A DNA stretch of 64,000 bases from JABHQR01 sp043812455 (GCA_043812455.1 JBDRMB010000029.1:1-64000), one strand, 5' to 3'. Positions 1-8,207 are shown, numbered from the stretch's first letter. A program made the numbers and translations. The notes: generated by a model not told the origin, from the sequence alone.

Positions 1-2
1 AC

Positions 3-134
3 TGGTTTATTGAACGCCTTAATCGTGAGATTAAGAGAAGAGTTAAGTGGTTTTCAACCTTCCAAAGTTTAGAAGGTGCTAACTCTTTCTTCAGTCTTTG
101 GTTCCATCATTGGAACCTAAGACCCTCAACTTGA
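3..134 (+). mobile_element. Transposase C-terminal fragment (cut by window edge)
   Basis: A reading frame open from base 3 gives 43 residues before a TGA at 132-134. It contains IERLNREIKRRVKWF followed by FQSLEGA and an aromatic-rich tail. This resembles the end of a DDE-type transposase, where the third catalytic acidic residue sits in an E-R-x-N-x-x-x-K-R-R helix. Only the C-terminus is present because the window starts inside the gene, so family and intactness cannot be judged. No terminal inverted repeat could be recognised between 135 and 186. The identification is by motif resemblance only. Confidence 0.6.
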
Positions 135-186
135 CTATACCCTAAAAACCAAAACATTAAAAAGCGAAAATGTTCTCTTTGCAAAG

Positions 187-1122
187 ATGCAAGATAAAAT
201 CTTTGATATTCTGTTACAGAACGATGATATTACTTGGAAAACTTTGATTTATGATTTGGTAAAATCTGAAGAAATGGATCCTTGGGACATTGATGTTACT
301 CTATTATCTCAGAGGTTTATTACAGTAATCAAAGAGATGCAAGAGAATGACCTTAAAATTTCTGGCAAAATGCTTCTGGCAGCAGCAATTTTGCTTAAGA
401 TGAAATCTGCACATCTGATTGATCATGATATTGCTTTGCTTGACCAGTTAATCAACGAAACTGAAGAAGAAATTATGGACGAAGTTGAAGATTGGATGGA
501 CGAATCTGGACAGAACAAACCTAACGAACAACAAAAGTATAAGCTTATTCCTCGTAATCCACAACCTCGTGACAGAAAAGTTTCAATCCATGACTTGGTA
601 GACGCTTTACAGAAAGCAATGGAATCTAAAAGGAAAATATTGCAAAAGTATAAACCTGTCAAATTCAGTATGCCAGATAGAAAATTTGATATCATGGAAA
701 TTATCAGAGAATTGTATAACAAGATAACTTACTATTCTGATAAAGAGGAGGGTAAAGCAAAGGAACTAACATTTACCAAACTTCTCCCGCCAAGGCCAGG
801 CAGGTTAGAAAAAGTGTACACTTTCATTCCGATGTTACATTTGGACAATCAACGGAAGATTAATACCAGGCAAGAAGAAGAGTTTGGTGAGATTTATATC
901 AGTTTGATGAATGAGAAGATTAAGAAAGGAATTACTAAACAAAATAGAGAAAAGATAGCTACTGACATTCCGGGCCAGCATTATCTGAAACGGAAAAAGG
1001 TTGATAAAGATGCTGGGAAGAACAAAAGATGTAAAGAAAGTAGTACTGATAACAAAAAGGTTAAAATTAATTCTAAACAAACAAAATCCAGTAAAAAACT
1101 TAAGAATAAAGCTAAAAAGTAA
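187..1122 (+). CDS. scpA: ScpA-like segregation and condensation protein
   Basis: A 311-aa protein. Its N-terminal half carries the ScpA/kleisin signature: a DPWDIDV motif near residue 31, then a run around residues 58-75 with LLAAAILLKMKS. ScpA bridges SMC heads and, with ScpB, helps compact and segregate chromosomes. The last ~50 residues are very rich in Lys, Asn and Ser and look disordered, which is unusual for bacterial ScpA but not rare in archaeal homologues. The start ATG at 187 is the first in frame after the transposase remnant. lonB follows after 72 nt that contain TATA-like sequence (about 1150-1170), so the two need not be one operon. The family call is firm; the partners are not in this window. 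Confidence 0.85.
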   Translation: MQDKIFDILLQNDDITWKTLIYDLVKSEEMDPWDIDVTLLSQRFITVIKEMQENDLKISGKMLLAAAILLKMKSAHLIDHDIALLDQLINETEEEIMDEVEDWMDESGQNKPNEQQKYKLIPRNPQPRDRKVSIHDLVDALQKAMESKRKILQKYKPVKFSMPDRKFDIMEIIRELYNKITYYSDKEEGKAKELTFTKLLPPRPGRLEKVYTFIPMLHLDNQRKINTRQEEEFGEIYISLMNEKIKKGITKQNREKIATDIPGQHYLKRKKVDKDAGKNKRCKESSTDNKKVKINSKQTKSSKKLKNKAKK

Positions 1123-1194
1123 TTCTTACCTAGTCACTATTACAAAACATTTTTAAAATACCCATATAATTAAGTTTCAGTTCTTAACAAAACC

Positions 1195-3075
1195 ATGAAA
1201 TCTACCAAGAATATCAAAGTTCCTGCAAAAGTTGTTGACCAGGTTATCGGCCAGGAAGAAGCAGTTAACATTATCAAAAAAGCAGCCCTTCAGCGAAGGC
1301 ACGTTCTATTAATTGGAGAACCAGGTACTGGAAAATCTATGCTTGGTATTGCTTTATCTGAACTATTACCAAAATCTGAATTACAAGATGTCATTGCTTA
1401 CCCAAACCCTAATGATGAAAATGAACCAATCATTAAGACTGTTGAAGGTGGCAAAGGTAGGGAAGAAATTCAAAAAGCGCAAATGGACTCTAAACAATTG
1501 TTCAAAAACATGCGTTTCTTATCATTTATTTTAGCAATTATTGTTATGATTGCTCCCTGGTGGGCACGATGGTACTACAAATCTGATGTAATGTTTACTG
1601 CATTCTTTATTGGTGGCATGATGTTCCTAGTAGCATTTTCAATCATGATGAATCTGGGGCCAAAAGCTTTAGGTGGTGGAAAAACTATTCCTCCTAAATT
1701 GATTGTAGACAATTTTAATAAGAAAAGTGCACCGTTCTTTGATGCTACTAGCGCACATGCTGGCGCTTTACTTGGCGATGTACTTCACGATCCTTTGCAA
1801 AGTGGCGGTTTAGGTACCCCAGCTAACCAGAGAGTAATTGCTGGAATGATTCACAAAGCAAACAAAGGTGTATTGTTCCTTGACGAGATTGCTAATCTTA
1901 GCCTGCGTAGTCAACAAGAATTATTATCTGCTCTGCAAGAAAAGAAATTTCCAATCACTGGTCAATCTGAACGATCGTCTGGTGCAATGGTAAGAACTGA
2001 ACCTGTCCCTTGCGATTTTGTCATGATAGCGGCAGGTAATTTAGAAACTATCAAAGGTATGCACCCAGCCTTACGAAGTAGACTGAGAGGTTATGGTTAT
2101 GAAATTTATATGAATGAAACTATGCCTGATACTAAAGAAAATCGTATGAAATTGGCTACGTTCATTGCTCAAGAAGTTAAGAAGGAAGAAGGTAAAATCC
2201 CACACTTCTCATTGGAAGCCATAAATGTAATTATCAGAGAAGCTCGACGTCGTGCAAGTAGAAAAGATCATTTTACTGTCCATTTACGAGGCCTGGGAGG
2301 TCTGGTTCGTGCTGCCGGTGACCTGGCTCGAGAAGATAAATCCGAATTTGTAATGAAAAAGCATGTTGTTGCTGCTAAATTATTAGCTCGGCCACTGGAA
2401 CAACAAATTGCCGACAAATACATTGAACGAAAGAAAGAATATGAAGTTATTGTTACCGTTGGCCAAAGAGTTGGTAGAGTTAATGGTTTAGCAGTTATTG
2501 GTTCTGGCTCATCTTATTCAGGAATTTTATTACCTATCGAATCTGCAACTGCAGTTGGTGGTAAAAAGGCACAGATTGTAGCTACTGGTCGTTTAGGTGA
2601 AATTGCAAAAGAAGCAATTACTAACGTCTCTGCAATTATTATGCATTATTTTGGTGAAGATATTAAAGAAACTCGTGACATTTATGTTCAGTTCTTACAA
2701 ACATATGAAGGTGTAGAAGGAGATTCAGCGTCTATTGCTGTAGCAGTTTCAATCATATCCGCTTTGAAAGACTTGCCTGTACGACAAGATACTGCTATGA
2801 CTGGTTCGTTATCTGTACGGGGAGAAGTATTACCTATCGGCGGCGTTTCATACAAGATTGAAGCTGCAATTGACAGTGGCATAAAACAGATCATTGTGCC
2901 TAAATCTAATATGCAAGATATTGTTATTGACGAAAACAAATTGAAGAAAGTTAAGATTATCCCTGTTGAATTTTTAGAAGAAGTTCTTGAACATGCACTT
3001 GTTTGGAAGAATAATGAAAAGTTAAAGAACAAGTTCTTGAAAGAAATGCCCCGAAGGAAAAATGGAAAGAAGTAG
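1195..3075 (+). CDS. lonB: Archaeal membrane-anchored Lon protease (LonB)
   Basis: A 626-aa ATP-dependent protease of the archaeal LonB type. The Walker A motif GEPGTGKS is at residues 41-48. Two membrane segments lie inside the AAA+ module at about 107-124 and 132-152, a hallmark of archaeal LonB. Walker B FLDE is at about 228-231, and the C-terminal protease domain carries the catalytic Ser511 (in GDSAS) and Lys554 (in GVSYKIEAA). The 43-residue spacing of this dyad is what the family shows. The enzyme degrades misfolded and regulatory proteins at the inner face of the membrane. It lacks the long N-terminal domain of bacterial LonA. The gene has its own TATA-like region upstream and is followed by structured element A. 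Confidence 0.95.
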   Translation: MKSTKNIKVPAKVVDQVIGQEEAVNIIKKAALQRRHVLLIGEPGTGKSMLGIALSELLPKSELQDVIAYPNPNDENEPIIKTVEGGKGREEIQKAQMDSKQLFKNMRFLSFILAIIVMIAPWWARWYYKSDVMFTAFFIGGMMFLVAFSIMMNLGPKALGGGKTIPPKLIVDNFNKKSAPFFDATSAHAGALLGDVLHDPLQSGGLGTPANQRVIAGMIHKANKGVLFLDEIANLSLRSQQELLSALQEKKFPITGQSERSSGAMVRTEPVPCDFVMIAAGNLETIKGMHPALRSRLRGYGYEIYMNETMPDTKENRMKLATFIAQEVKKEEGKIPHFSLEAINVIIREARRRASRKDHFTVHLRGLGGLVRAAGDLAREDKSEFVMKKHVVAAKLLARPLEQQIADKYIERKKEYEVIVTVGQRVGRVNGLAVIGSGSSYSGILLPIESATAVGGKKAQIVATGRLGEIAKEAITNVSAIIMHYFGEDIKETRDIYVQFLQTYEGVEGDSASIAVAVSIISALKDLPVRQDTAMTGSLSVRGEVLPIGGVSYKIEAAIDSGIKQIIVPKSNMQDIVIDENKLKKVKIIPVEFLEEVLEHALVWKNNEKLKNKFLKEMPRRKNGKK

Positions 3076-3096
3076 TTTAAGTTTATATTAACTAAA

Positions 3097-3217
3097 AGGT
3101 TAGCATCCTAAGGTCAAAATTCTATTTTACATTACATCGAGCTCGTCGCGGGGGGATGTCCCTTACGGGGACGCAGAGCCATCAATTCTAAATTGAGAAT
3201 TTTGAAGATGCTAACCT
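3097..3217 (+). ncRNA. Structured intergenic element A
   Basis: A long imperfect palindrome between lonB and rps8e. The outer stem of 11 bp pairs 3097-3107 with 3207-3217. An asymmetric internal loop follows (CTAAGGT at 3108-3114 opposite AA at 3205-3206). The inner stem of 9 bp pairs 3115-3123 with 3196-3204. Inside are a GCTC/GAGC helix (3141-3144/3176-3179), the core GTCGCGGGGGGATG, and an apical hairpin GTCCC-TTACG-GGGAC (3158-3172) followed by GCA. The same core and internal loop recur in elements C and D, and a looser version in B. A second copy of the 3' arm (GCTAACCTAA) lies at 3238-3247. No known RNA family was recognised. It could be an independent RNA or a mobile palindromic repeat. 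Confidence 0.6.
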
Positions 3218-3298
3218 AAAAAAAATAGTGAGTCAGTGCTAACCTAACAAAATAACAGAAACCTTTAAAAATAACGCATATCCTAAGGTGAAAAGATA

Positions 3299-3673
3299 AT
3301 GGCAAGAGCACAAAACAAGTCAAGAAGGAAAATATCTGGCGGCAGATATGTTGCAGGTAGATCTAAGAAGAAATCTGAATTAGCAGGTTTTCCAGCAAAT
3401 ACCAAATTAGCTGAGCGTAAATCTAAAACTGTAAGAACTTTAGGCGATAACAAAAAAAGTTTCTTATTATCATGTAATGTAGTAAACGTTGCAGGTAAAG
3501 ACGGCAAAGTTAAGAAAGTTACAATTAAGAACGTAGTTGAAAACAAAGCTAATCCTCATTTAGTACGGAGAAACGTTCTTACCAAAGGTGCTATTGTCGA
3601 AACTGAATTAGGTAAAGTTAGAATCACTAGCAGACCTGGCCAAGAAGCAACAATTAACGGCGTTTTGGTATAA
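3299..3673 (+). CDS. rps8e: 30S ribosomal protein S8e
   Basis: A 124-aa basic protein of the archaeal/eukaryotic S8e family, at the usual archaeal length. It opens with MARAQNKSRRKISGGRY and has the conserved R-x-NVLTKGAIVET segment and a C-terminal TSRPGQEATINGVLV. It belongs to the small ribosomal subunit. The start is supported by a GGTGA ribosome-binding site about 7 nt upstream (3287-3291). A TATA-like stretch (CCTTTAAAAATA, about 3262-3273) lies between element A and the gene, so the gene probably has its own promoter downstream of the structured element. Malic enzyme follows on the same strand with a separate promoter. Confidence 0.95.
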   Translation: MARAQNKSRRKISGGRYVAGRSKKKSELAGFPANTKLAERKSKTVRTLGDNKKSFLLSCNVVNVAGKDGKVKKVTIKNVVENKANPHLVRRNVLTKGAIVETELGKVRITSRPGQEATINGVLV

Positions 3674-3712
3674 GCAGTTTGAAAATCTTCTTATTTGTTC
3701 CTTTCCATAAAT

Positions 3713-3721
3713 CTTATAAAC
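3713..3721 (+). promoter_or_regulatory. TATA box for the malic enzyme gene
   Basis: CTTATAAAC is centred 29 nt upstream of the ATG at 3746. That is the archaeal TATA-to-start spacing expected of a leaderless transcript, and it supports 3746 over an upstream in-frame codon at 3695. No Shine-Dalgarno sequence is seen before 3746, in agreement with this. Confidence 0.6.
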
Positions 3722-3745
3722 ATAGCAATAGCAGTTTTGGTTCTT

Positions 3746-5020
3746 ATGAAAAACACATTAGAATACCATTCTAGAAAACCAGCTGGTAAAATTGCTGTTA
3801 TCCCCACTAAACCTTGCACAACTGCTGACGAACTTTCCTTAGCGTACACTCCAGGAGTTGCAGACCCTTGTTTAGAAATTAAAAATAATCCTAATACTGT
3901 TTATGATTATACTGCCAAAGGAAATCTTGTTGCAGTAATCAGTAACGGTTCAGCAGTACTTGGTTTGGGTAATATTGGTGCACTGGCTGGAAAACCAGTA
4001 ATGGAAGGTAAAGGTGTTCTTTTCAAACGTTTCGCTAACGTTGACGTGTTTGACATTGAAATAGCAGAATCTGATCCTGAAAAGTTTGTTTCAATCGTTA
4101 CTTCTTTAGAACCTACCTTTGGTGGAATTAATTTAGAAGACATCAAAGCTCCAGACTGTTTTTACATTGAAGAACAGTTAATAGAAAAAATGAATATTCC
4201 AATCTTTCATGATGATCAACACGGCACTGCGGTTATTGTCAGTGCAGCATTAATTAATGCTTTAACTTTAGTTAAGAAAAAGTTAGATAATATAAAAATA
4301 GTCTTTTCTGGTGCTGGCTCAGCAGCAATTGCTTGTGCCAAACTGTTACTTTCTTTAGGAGCGCACAAAAAAAATATATTTATGTTTGATAGTAAAGGTT
4401 TGTTAACAAAAGAACAAAAACTGAACCCTTATAAGGCCGAGTTTGCTCAAGATCAAGAGAGTGTTTCTTTGACAGAAGCTTTGCAAGGTAGTGACGTTTT
4501 TATCGGCGTTTCTAAAGGTGGAATTGTTTCTACAGACATGGTAAAATCTATGGCCAGCCCACCAATAGTTTTTGCTCTAGCTAATCCTGTTCCGGAAATA
4601 TCTTACGATGAAGTTAAAGCTGTAATCCCAGACGCCATTGTAGCAACTGGAAGAAGCGATTTTCCTAACCAGGTTAATAATGTACTATGTTTTCCATTCT
4701 TATTTAGGGGAGCTTTAGATGTCAGAGCTAGTGCAATTACTCTTAATATGAAGCTGGCAGCAGTTCATGCTTTAGCTGACCTTACTAAAGAACCAGTTTT
4801 GTTAGAAGTGGAAAAAATTTATTCTGAAAAGTTATCTTTTGGTAACAATTACATTATCCCAAAACCATTTGATCCACGAATTTTGTCAAAGATGGCAGTA
4901 GCTGTTGCAAAAGCAGCAATGGAAGATGGTGTGGCCAGAAAAGAGATAACTGATTTGGAAGGATATGAGAAAGATCTGGAAATTCTTGGGCAGAAAATTG
5001 CTAAGGGTATTTTTTTTTAG
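3746..5020 (+). CDS. Malic enzyme (malate to pyruvate + CO2)
   Basis: A 424-aa protein of the short prokaryotic malic enzyme family. It has the N-terminal malic motif (AYTPGVADPC), then SNGSAVLGLGNIG, the metal/substrate region FHDDQHGTA at about residue 150, and a Rossmann nucleotide site GAGSAAIACA. The C-terminus has FALANPVPE and ATGRSDFPNQVNN. It oxidatively decarboxylates malate to pyruvate. NAD versus NADP preference cannot be read with confidence. It lacks the phosphotransacetylase-like C-terminal domain of MaeB. Start 3746 is chosen because of the TATA box at 3713-3721 and because residues encoded upstream (from 3695) are hydrophobic and unlike the family. Together with malate dehydrogenase at 15.9 kb it could interconvert oxaloacetate, malate and pyruvate. 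Confidence 0.92.
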   Translation: MKNTLEYHSRKPAGKIAVIPTKPCTTADELSLAYTPGVADPCLEIKNNPNTVYDYTAKGNLVAVISNGSAVLGLGNIGALAGKPVMEGKGVLFKRFANVDVFDIEIAESDPEKFVSIVTSLEPTFGGINLEDIKAPDCFYIEEQLIEKMNIPIFHDDQHGTAVIVSAALINALTLVKKKLDNIKIVFSGAGSAAIACAKLLLSLGAHKKNIFMFDSKGLLTKEQKLNPYKAEFAQDQESVSLTEALQGSDVFIGVSKGGIVSTDMVKSMASPPIVFALANPVPEISYDEVKAVIPDAIVATGRSDFPNQVNNVLCFPFLFRGALDVRASAITLNMKLAAVHALADLTKEPVLLEVEKIYSEKLSFGNNYIIPKPFDPRILSKMAVAVAKAAMEDGVARKEITDLEGYEKDLEILGQKIAKGIFF

Positions 5021-5111
5021 TTATTTAGGAAGCCACTCCCGCTTTTTTCTTACTATGTGTGTCTAGTGCCAGAACTGTTCTTTGTTAAAAATTTCTTGTT
5101 TTCAAGGCTCC

Positions 5112-5161
5112 ACTTATAAACCCACACCCCCACTGGACAGGTGCGGATAGAACTTATAAAC
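5112..5161 (+). promoter_or_regulatory. Tandem TATA boxes before two tiny ORFs
   Basis: The sequence ACTTATAAACC occurs twice, at 5112 and 5152, exactly 40 bp apart. Each copy is followed by a C/A-rich stretch (CCACACC and ACCCAG). The second lies about 45 nt before the ATG at 5200, giving a predicted leader of roughly 15-20 nt that contains the strong ribosome-binding site GGAGGTGATT (5187-5196). The duplication suggests two start sites or a duplicated regulated promoter. Confidence 0.45.
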
Positions 5162-5199
5162 CACCCAGTTCAGTAAGAATAGCATTGGAGGTGATTCAA

Positions 5200-5328
5200 A
5201 TGAGTAACCTAAGCAAAGAAAATATCAAACATTTATTTGAAAAACAGATTATGGAATTAACAAGACAAACTGTCACACAACAAGCTGATGTCTTTGATTA
5301 CCAATTAAGTGGAGGTTGGATAAGATGA
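5200..5328 (+). CDS. Small hypothetical protein, 42 aa
   Basis: A 42-residue ORF beginning MSNLSKENIKHLFEKQIMEL and ending SGGWIR. It has a near-perfect archaeal ribosome-binding site, GGAGGTGATT, ending 3 nt before the ATG. Its stop overlaps the start of the next small ORF (ATGA at 5325-5328), and it contains another ribosome-binding site (GGAGG, 5311-5315) for that gene. It is mostly helical and hydrophilic with no signal peptide. No family was recognised. The promoter pair upstream and the terminator-like hairpin downstream (5521-5540) frame it as a real, independently expressed small transcript. Confidence 0.6.
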   Translation: MSNLSKENIKHLFEKQIMELTRQTVTQQADVFDYQLSGGWIR

Positions 5329-5480
5329 AAACTAAAGATCGAATAATTATGTTACTACAAAAATACAAAAATTTGCATGACAATAATACTGAAACTGAAA
5401 TGCAATTCCTTACCAGACAAACTGATTTAGAAGATTATTTTAGAGTATCTGAGAATATTGCTGCACCATTATATTCTTAA
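5325..5480 (+). CDS. Small hypothetical protein, 51 aa
   Basis: A 51-residue ORF starting MKTKDRIIMLLQKYKNLHD, translationally coupled to the preceding 42-aa ORF by a 4-nt ATGA overlap and served by GGAGG at 5311-5315. It looks like a soluble, charged, helical protein and has no recognised motif. Both ORFs contain the peptide TRQT (TRQTVTQQADVFDY in the first, TRQTDLEDYF in the second), so they may be a duplicated pair. Function unknown. Such coupled tiny proteins often act together, but nothing in the sequence shows how. Confidence 0.55.
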   Translation: MKTKDRIIMLLQKYKNLHDNNTETEMQFLTRQTDLEDYFRVSENIAAPLYS

Positions 5481-5520
5481 CCAAAACGCCATTGCCTCTT
5501 TAGTCCCAACCACACCCCTG

Positions 5521-5552
5521 CACACTTCATTTGAAGTGTGTTCTTTTTTTTA
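5521..5552 (+). terminator. Hairpin plus T-run terminator
   Basis: CACACTTCA and TGAAGTGTG form a perfect 9-bp hairpin with a 2-nt loop (5521-5540), followed directly by TTCTTTTTTTT. It sits 40 nt after the stop of the 51-aa ORF. Archaea mainly terminate at T-runs, so the hairpin is not required, but the arrangement is a clear end for the small-ORF transcript. Confidence 0.65.
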
Positions 5553-5617
5553 TTTTTATTTCCAACTTAACAGGGAAGAATAAGATTTAAAAGCAAACCA
5601 ATTTTCTGAAGATAAAA

Positions 5618-6187
5618 ATGGAAATTTTAACACGAAGAGAATTTTTAATGCGAAAAAAGGAATTAGCGCAAAGAATTCTAGATGGTGCTATTTTTATTTA
5701 TCCAACAGATACAATTTATGGAATTGGCTGTAATGCACTTAACGAAAAGTCTGTTGCAAAAATTAGAGAGATTAAAAACAGACCAGTGGCACCTTTTTCT
5801 GTCTGGGTTCCATCAGTTAAATGGATCAAAGATAATTGTCAAGTTACAAAAAAGCAAGAGAAAGAACATTTAAGTTTGTTACCTGGTCCATATACAATCA
5901 TTGCTGAACTGAAAAACAAAGATTGTTTGGCGAAGAGTGTCCATCCAACTAATGGTTCAATTGGAGTTCGAATGCCTAAACATGAATTGGGTGATTTCTT
6001 TACTGAGATGAATATTCCCATAGTAACAACCTCAGTTAACAAAAGTGGGGAAAGTTTCATGACTCAAGTCGAAGATTTGGATCTTGACCTTGAATTACAT
6101 GTAGATTTCTTAATATCAAATGGAAAACTGCGCGGCAGACCTTCCAAGATAATCAATTTGATCACTGATACTGTTATTGAAAGGTGA
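5618..6187 (+). CDS. Sua5/YrdC/TsaC-type threonylcarbamoyl-AMP synthase
   Basis: A 189-aa single-domain YrdC protein. The fold signature is visible: IYPTDTIYGIGCNA at about residues 27-40, KIREIKNRP near 50, a central LLPGPYTII, GSIGVRMPKH around 110, and VTTSVNKSGES around 130. These enzymes make threonylcarbamoyl-AMP from threonine, bicarbonate and ATP, the precursor of the t6A37 tRNA modification. It lacks the extra C-terminal Sua5 domain and so matches the short TsaC form. In KNRPVAPFSVWV the segment following the KxR motif is somewhat diverged. The gene stands alone here, between the terminator at 5.5 kb and the broken DinD-like gene. Confidence 0.87.
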   Translation: MEILTRREFLMRKKELAQRILDGAIFIYPTDTIYGIGCNALNEKSVAKIREIKNRPVAPFSVWVPSVKWIKDNCQVTKKQEKEHLSLLPGPYTIIAELKNKDCLAKSVHPTNGSIGVRMPKHELGDFFTEMNIPIVTTSVNKSGESFMTQVEDLDLDLELHVDFLISNGKLRGRPSKIINLITDTVIER

Positions 6188-6266
6188 GAAAATAATCATT
6201 TAAACCACACACCCACTGGTCAAGTTCACAAATAATATATAAATAAGTAGTTCTAATGATATTTAT

Positions 6267-7103
6267 ATGGAAGATCCTGAAAAATCTTTAGTTGTATTCC
6301 AAGACAAGAAAATTAGAAGAATTTGGTATAATAAAGAATGGTATTTTTCTGTTATTGATGTGGTGTGTGCTTTGGAAACAAGTACTGTACCTAAGAGATA
6401 TTGGTCTGACCTTAAATTAAAACTTTCCCAGGAAGGATTCGAACCGTACGATAAAATCGTACAGTTGAAATTGTTAGCTCAAGATGGTAAATTAAGGGAA
6501 ACAGACTGCGCTAACACAAAAAATATGTTCAGAATTATTCAATCAATCCCATCCAAAAAAGCAGAACCTTTCAAACGATGGTTAGCACAAGTAGGACATG
6601 AACGAATACAAGAAATTGAAAATCCTGAACTTGGACAAAACAGAATAAAAGATTATTATGAACTTAAAGGCTATCCTCGGGAATGGATAGATAAAAGATT
6701 GAGAGGTATTGCGGTCAGGCAGGAGTTAACAGATGAGTGGATTAGTAGAGGAGTACAAGAACAAAAAGAATTTGCAATCTTAACCAATGAAATTAGTAAG
6801 GCTACGTTTGGTAAAACTGTTAAAGAATATAAGCAATTTAAAAAACTCCAAAAGAAAAACCAAAATCTTCGTGATCACATGACTGATTGGGAACTTATCT
6901 TAACAATGTTTGGAGAAAAGGCAACAACAGATATTACTAAAGAAACTCAATCATGAGGTTTTAAAGAATGTAAAAAATCAGCGAACATTGGTGGTAATAT
7001 CGCTAAAAGGGCAAGGAAAGATCTTGAAAAAAAATTAGGTAGAAGTATAATTTCCAATGATAATTTTTTACCTAAACAAAAAAATAAGAAAAAATTGGAA
7101 TAA
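6267..7103 (+). pseudogene. BRO-N / DinD-like protein interrupted by in-frame TGA
   Basis: The gene begins at 6267 (MEDPEKSLVVFQDKKIRRIW) and reads 229 residues to a TGA at 6954-6956. The same frame then continues for another 48 codons to TAA at 7101-7103. The N-terminus is a BRO-like domain (KKIRRIWYNKEWYFSVIDVV). The middle matches the DNA-damage-inducible protein D (DinD) family, with ERIQEIENPE and REWIDKRLRGI. The downstream frame (ANIGGNIAKRARKDLEKKLG) is the normal DinD C-terminus, so the TGA falls inside a conserved protein. TGA is clearly a stop elsewhere in the window (for example in several ATGA gene overlaps), so a recent nonsense mutation is the simplest reading. Readthrough or a sequencing error are alternatives. 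DinD proteins are linked to the DNA-damage response; the exact role is poorly known. Confidence 0.75.
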
Positions 7104-7157
7104 AATTCAAACAATTTTATTTCTTTCTTGGTACATTAATTGATAGAAGTGACTTTT

Positions 7158-8207
7158 TTAAAGTTTCAATTCTTTCCCATCAATGTAAAATGTTGGATCC
7201 TTAAAGACCATATCTCCGTGAAAGATTGTTCTGATACTTCCGCCAAACCAATAATTGCTACCCACACCTATATGCGCAGTACCATGAACTTTCTCATCCA
7301 TTATTGCTAAGCCCATCAAGACAGCTACAGGATTAATCCCTATACCTAATTCTCCAATAAGTCTTATTCTACCAGGATATTTTGCCCTGTTCTCATACTT
7401 CTGAAATGTTCTTTCTAAGATAGGCACGTCTTTTCCGTGCATGGCAACAATTCTTCCTTCAACAATTTCAAAAGTAACTGGTTCTCTCAGAAGTTTACTT
7501 CCAGTTTCATGTCTGATACTGCCATCAATAACAACTTTACCATTAACATTATAATTCCCTTGTGGAGCAATGTAAACTTCACCTGCAGGAACATTACCAC
7601 CAGCACCTTCATTAAAGAAATCACCAGTGTTACATAAAGCGTTCATCCCTTCAACATTAAAAGTTAAATCTGTACCAGCTTTAGTAGTAACCCGGATTAT
7701 CTTGGCCTTGTCCCACTGCTTTTTGATCTTTTCACCTTGTTTCTTCAAACGCCTGTAATTTACTCCCATAACTTCAGTGAATAAGTTGAAATAATTGTTC
7801 TTTACACTACCCAATCCAGATACAGAAACGAATCTGTGACCTTGATCTTCACAGAACTTTCGAAAACTTTTCTTATCACCAAACCGGCCCAACTTATTTG
7901 AAACGCTTAAGATAATGATACTGTTTTCTGGCAAATTTTTAATGGCTTGAATTACATGAGGTTCACCTTGCATAAACCCTTTCTTTACACCTTGCACCAA
8001 CAATTCTGATTTCCATTTCTTTTTCTGTGCAGTATAATGATATCCATAAGCTAGCATTAACGCTAAATTGCTATCTTTTCCAGGCCCCTTATCAGTGATG
8101 ATCAGAATATTTTCTTCCTTGACTTTCAGACAATCCTTAAGCACTTTCAGAAATACGCTTGAATGTTTTTCCACTAATTCCAGTTCAGTTTTACTTAATT
8201 GATACAT
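7158..8207 (-). CDS. M29-like aminopeptidase (thermophilic leucyl aminopeptidase family)
   Basis: A 349-aa protein resembling archaeal M29 metallo-aminopeptidases. The C-terminal half has motifs where the family places its metal ligands: NVPAGEVYIAP (Glu), RLIGELGIGINP (Glu), EKVHGTAHIGVGSN (His and following His) and IFHGDMVFKDPTFYIDG (His and Asp). The N-terminal ~160 residues form the variable domain seen in M29. The expected product would release N-terminal amino acids from peptides in the cytoplasm. It is transcribed leftward, separated from the methyltransferase gene upstream by about 70 nt. A few motif positions differ from bacterial AmpS, so the enzyme-class call is by family and not by detailed alignment. 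Confidence 0.78.
   Translation of the reverse strand: MYQLSKTELELVEKHSSVFLKVLKDCLKVKEENILIITDKGPGKDSNLALMLAYGYHYTAQKKKWKSELLVQGVKKGFMQGEPHVIQAIKNLPENSIIILSVSNKLGRFGDKKSFRKFCEDQGHRFVSVSGLGSVKNNYFNLFTEVMGVNYRRLKKQGEKIKKQWDKAKIIRVTTKAGTDLTFNVEGMNALCNTGDFFNEGAGGNVPAGEVYIAPQGNYNVNGKVVIDGSIRHETGSKLLREPVTFEIVEGRIVAMHGKDVPILERTFQKYENRAKYPGRIRLIGELGIGINPVAVLMGLAIMDEKVHGTAHIGVGSNYWFGGSIRTIFHGDMVFKDPTFYIDGKELKL

Noticed and set aside
6190..6225. CCCACTGGTCAAG and CCCCACTGGACAGG (5127) as a repeated motif linked to the 37.6-kb junction
   Set aside because: Matches are short (8-10 nt) and do not keep the same pairing context.
6430..6480. GGATTCGAACC as a possible tRNA T-arm
   Set aside because: It lies within the DinD-like coding frame, and no acceptor or anticodon stems surround it.
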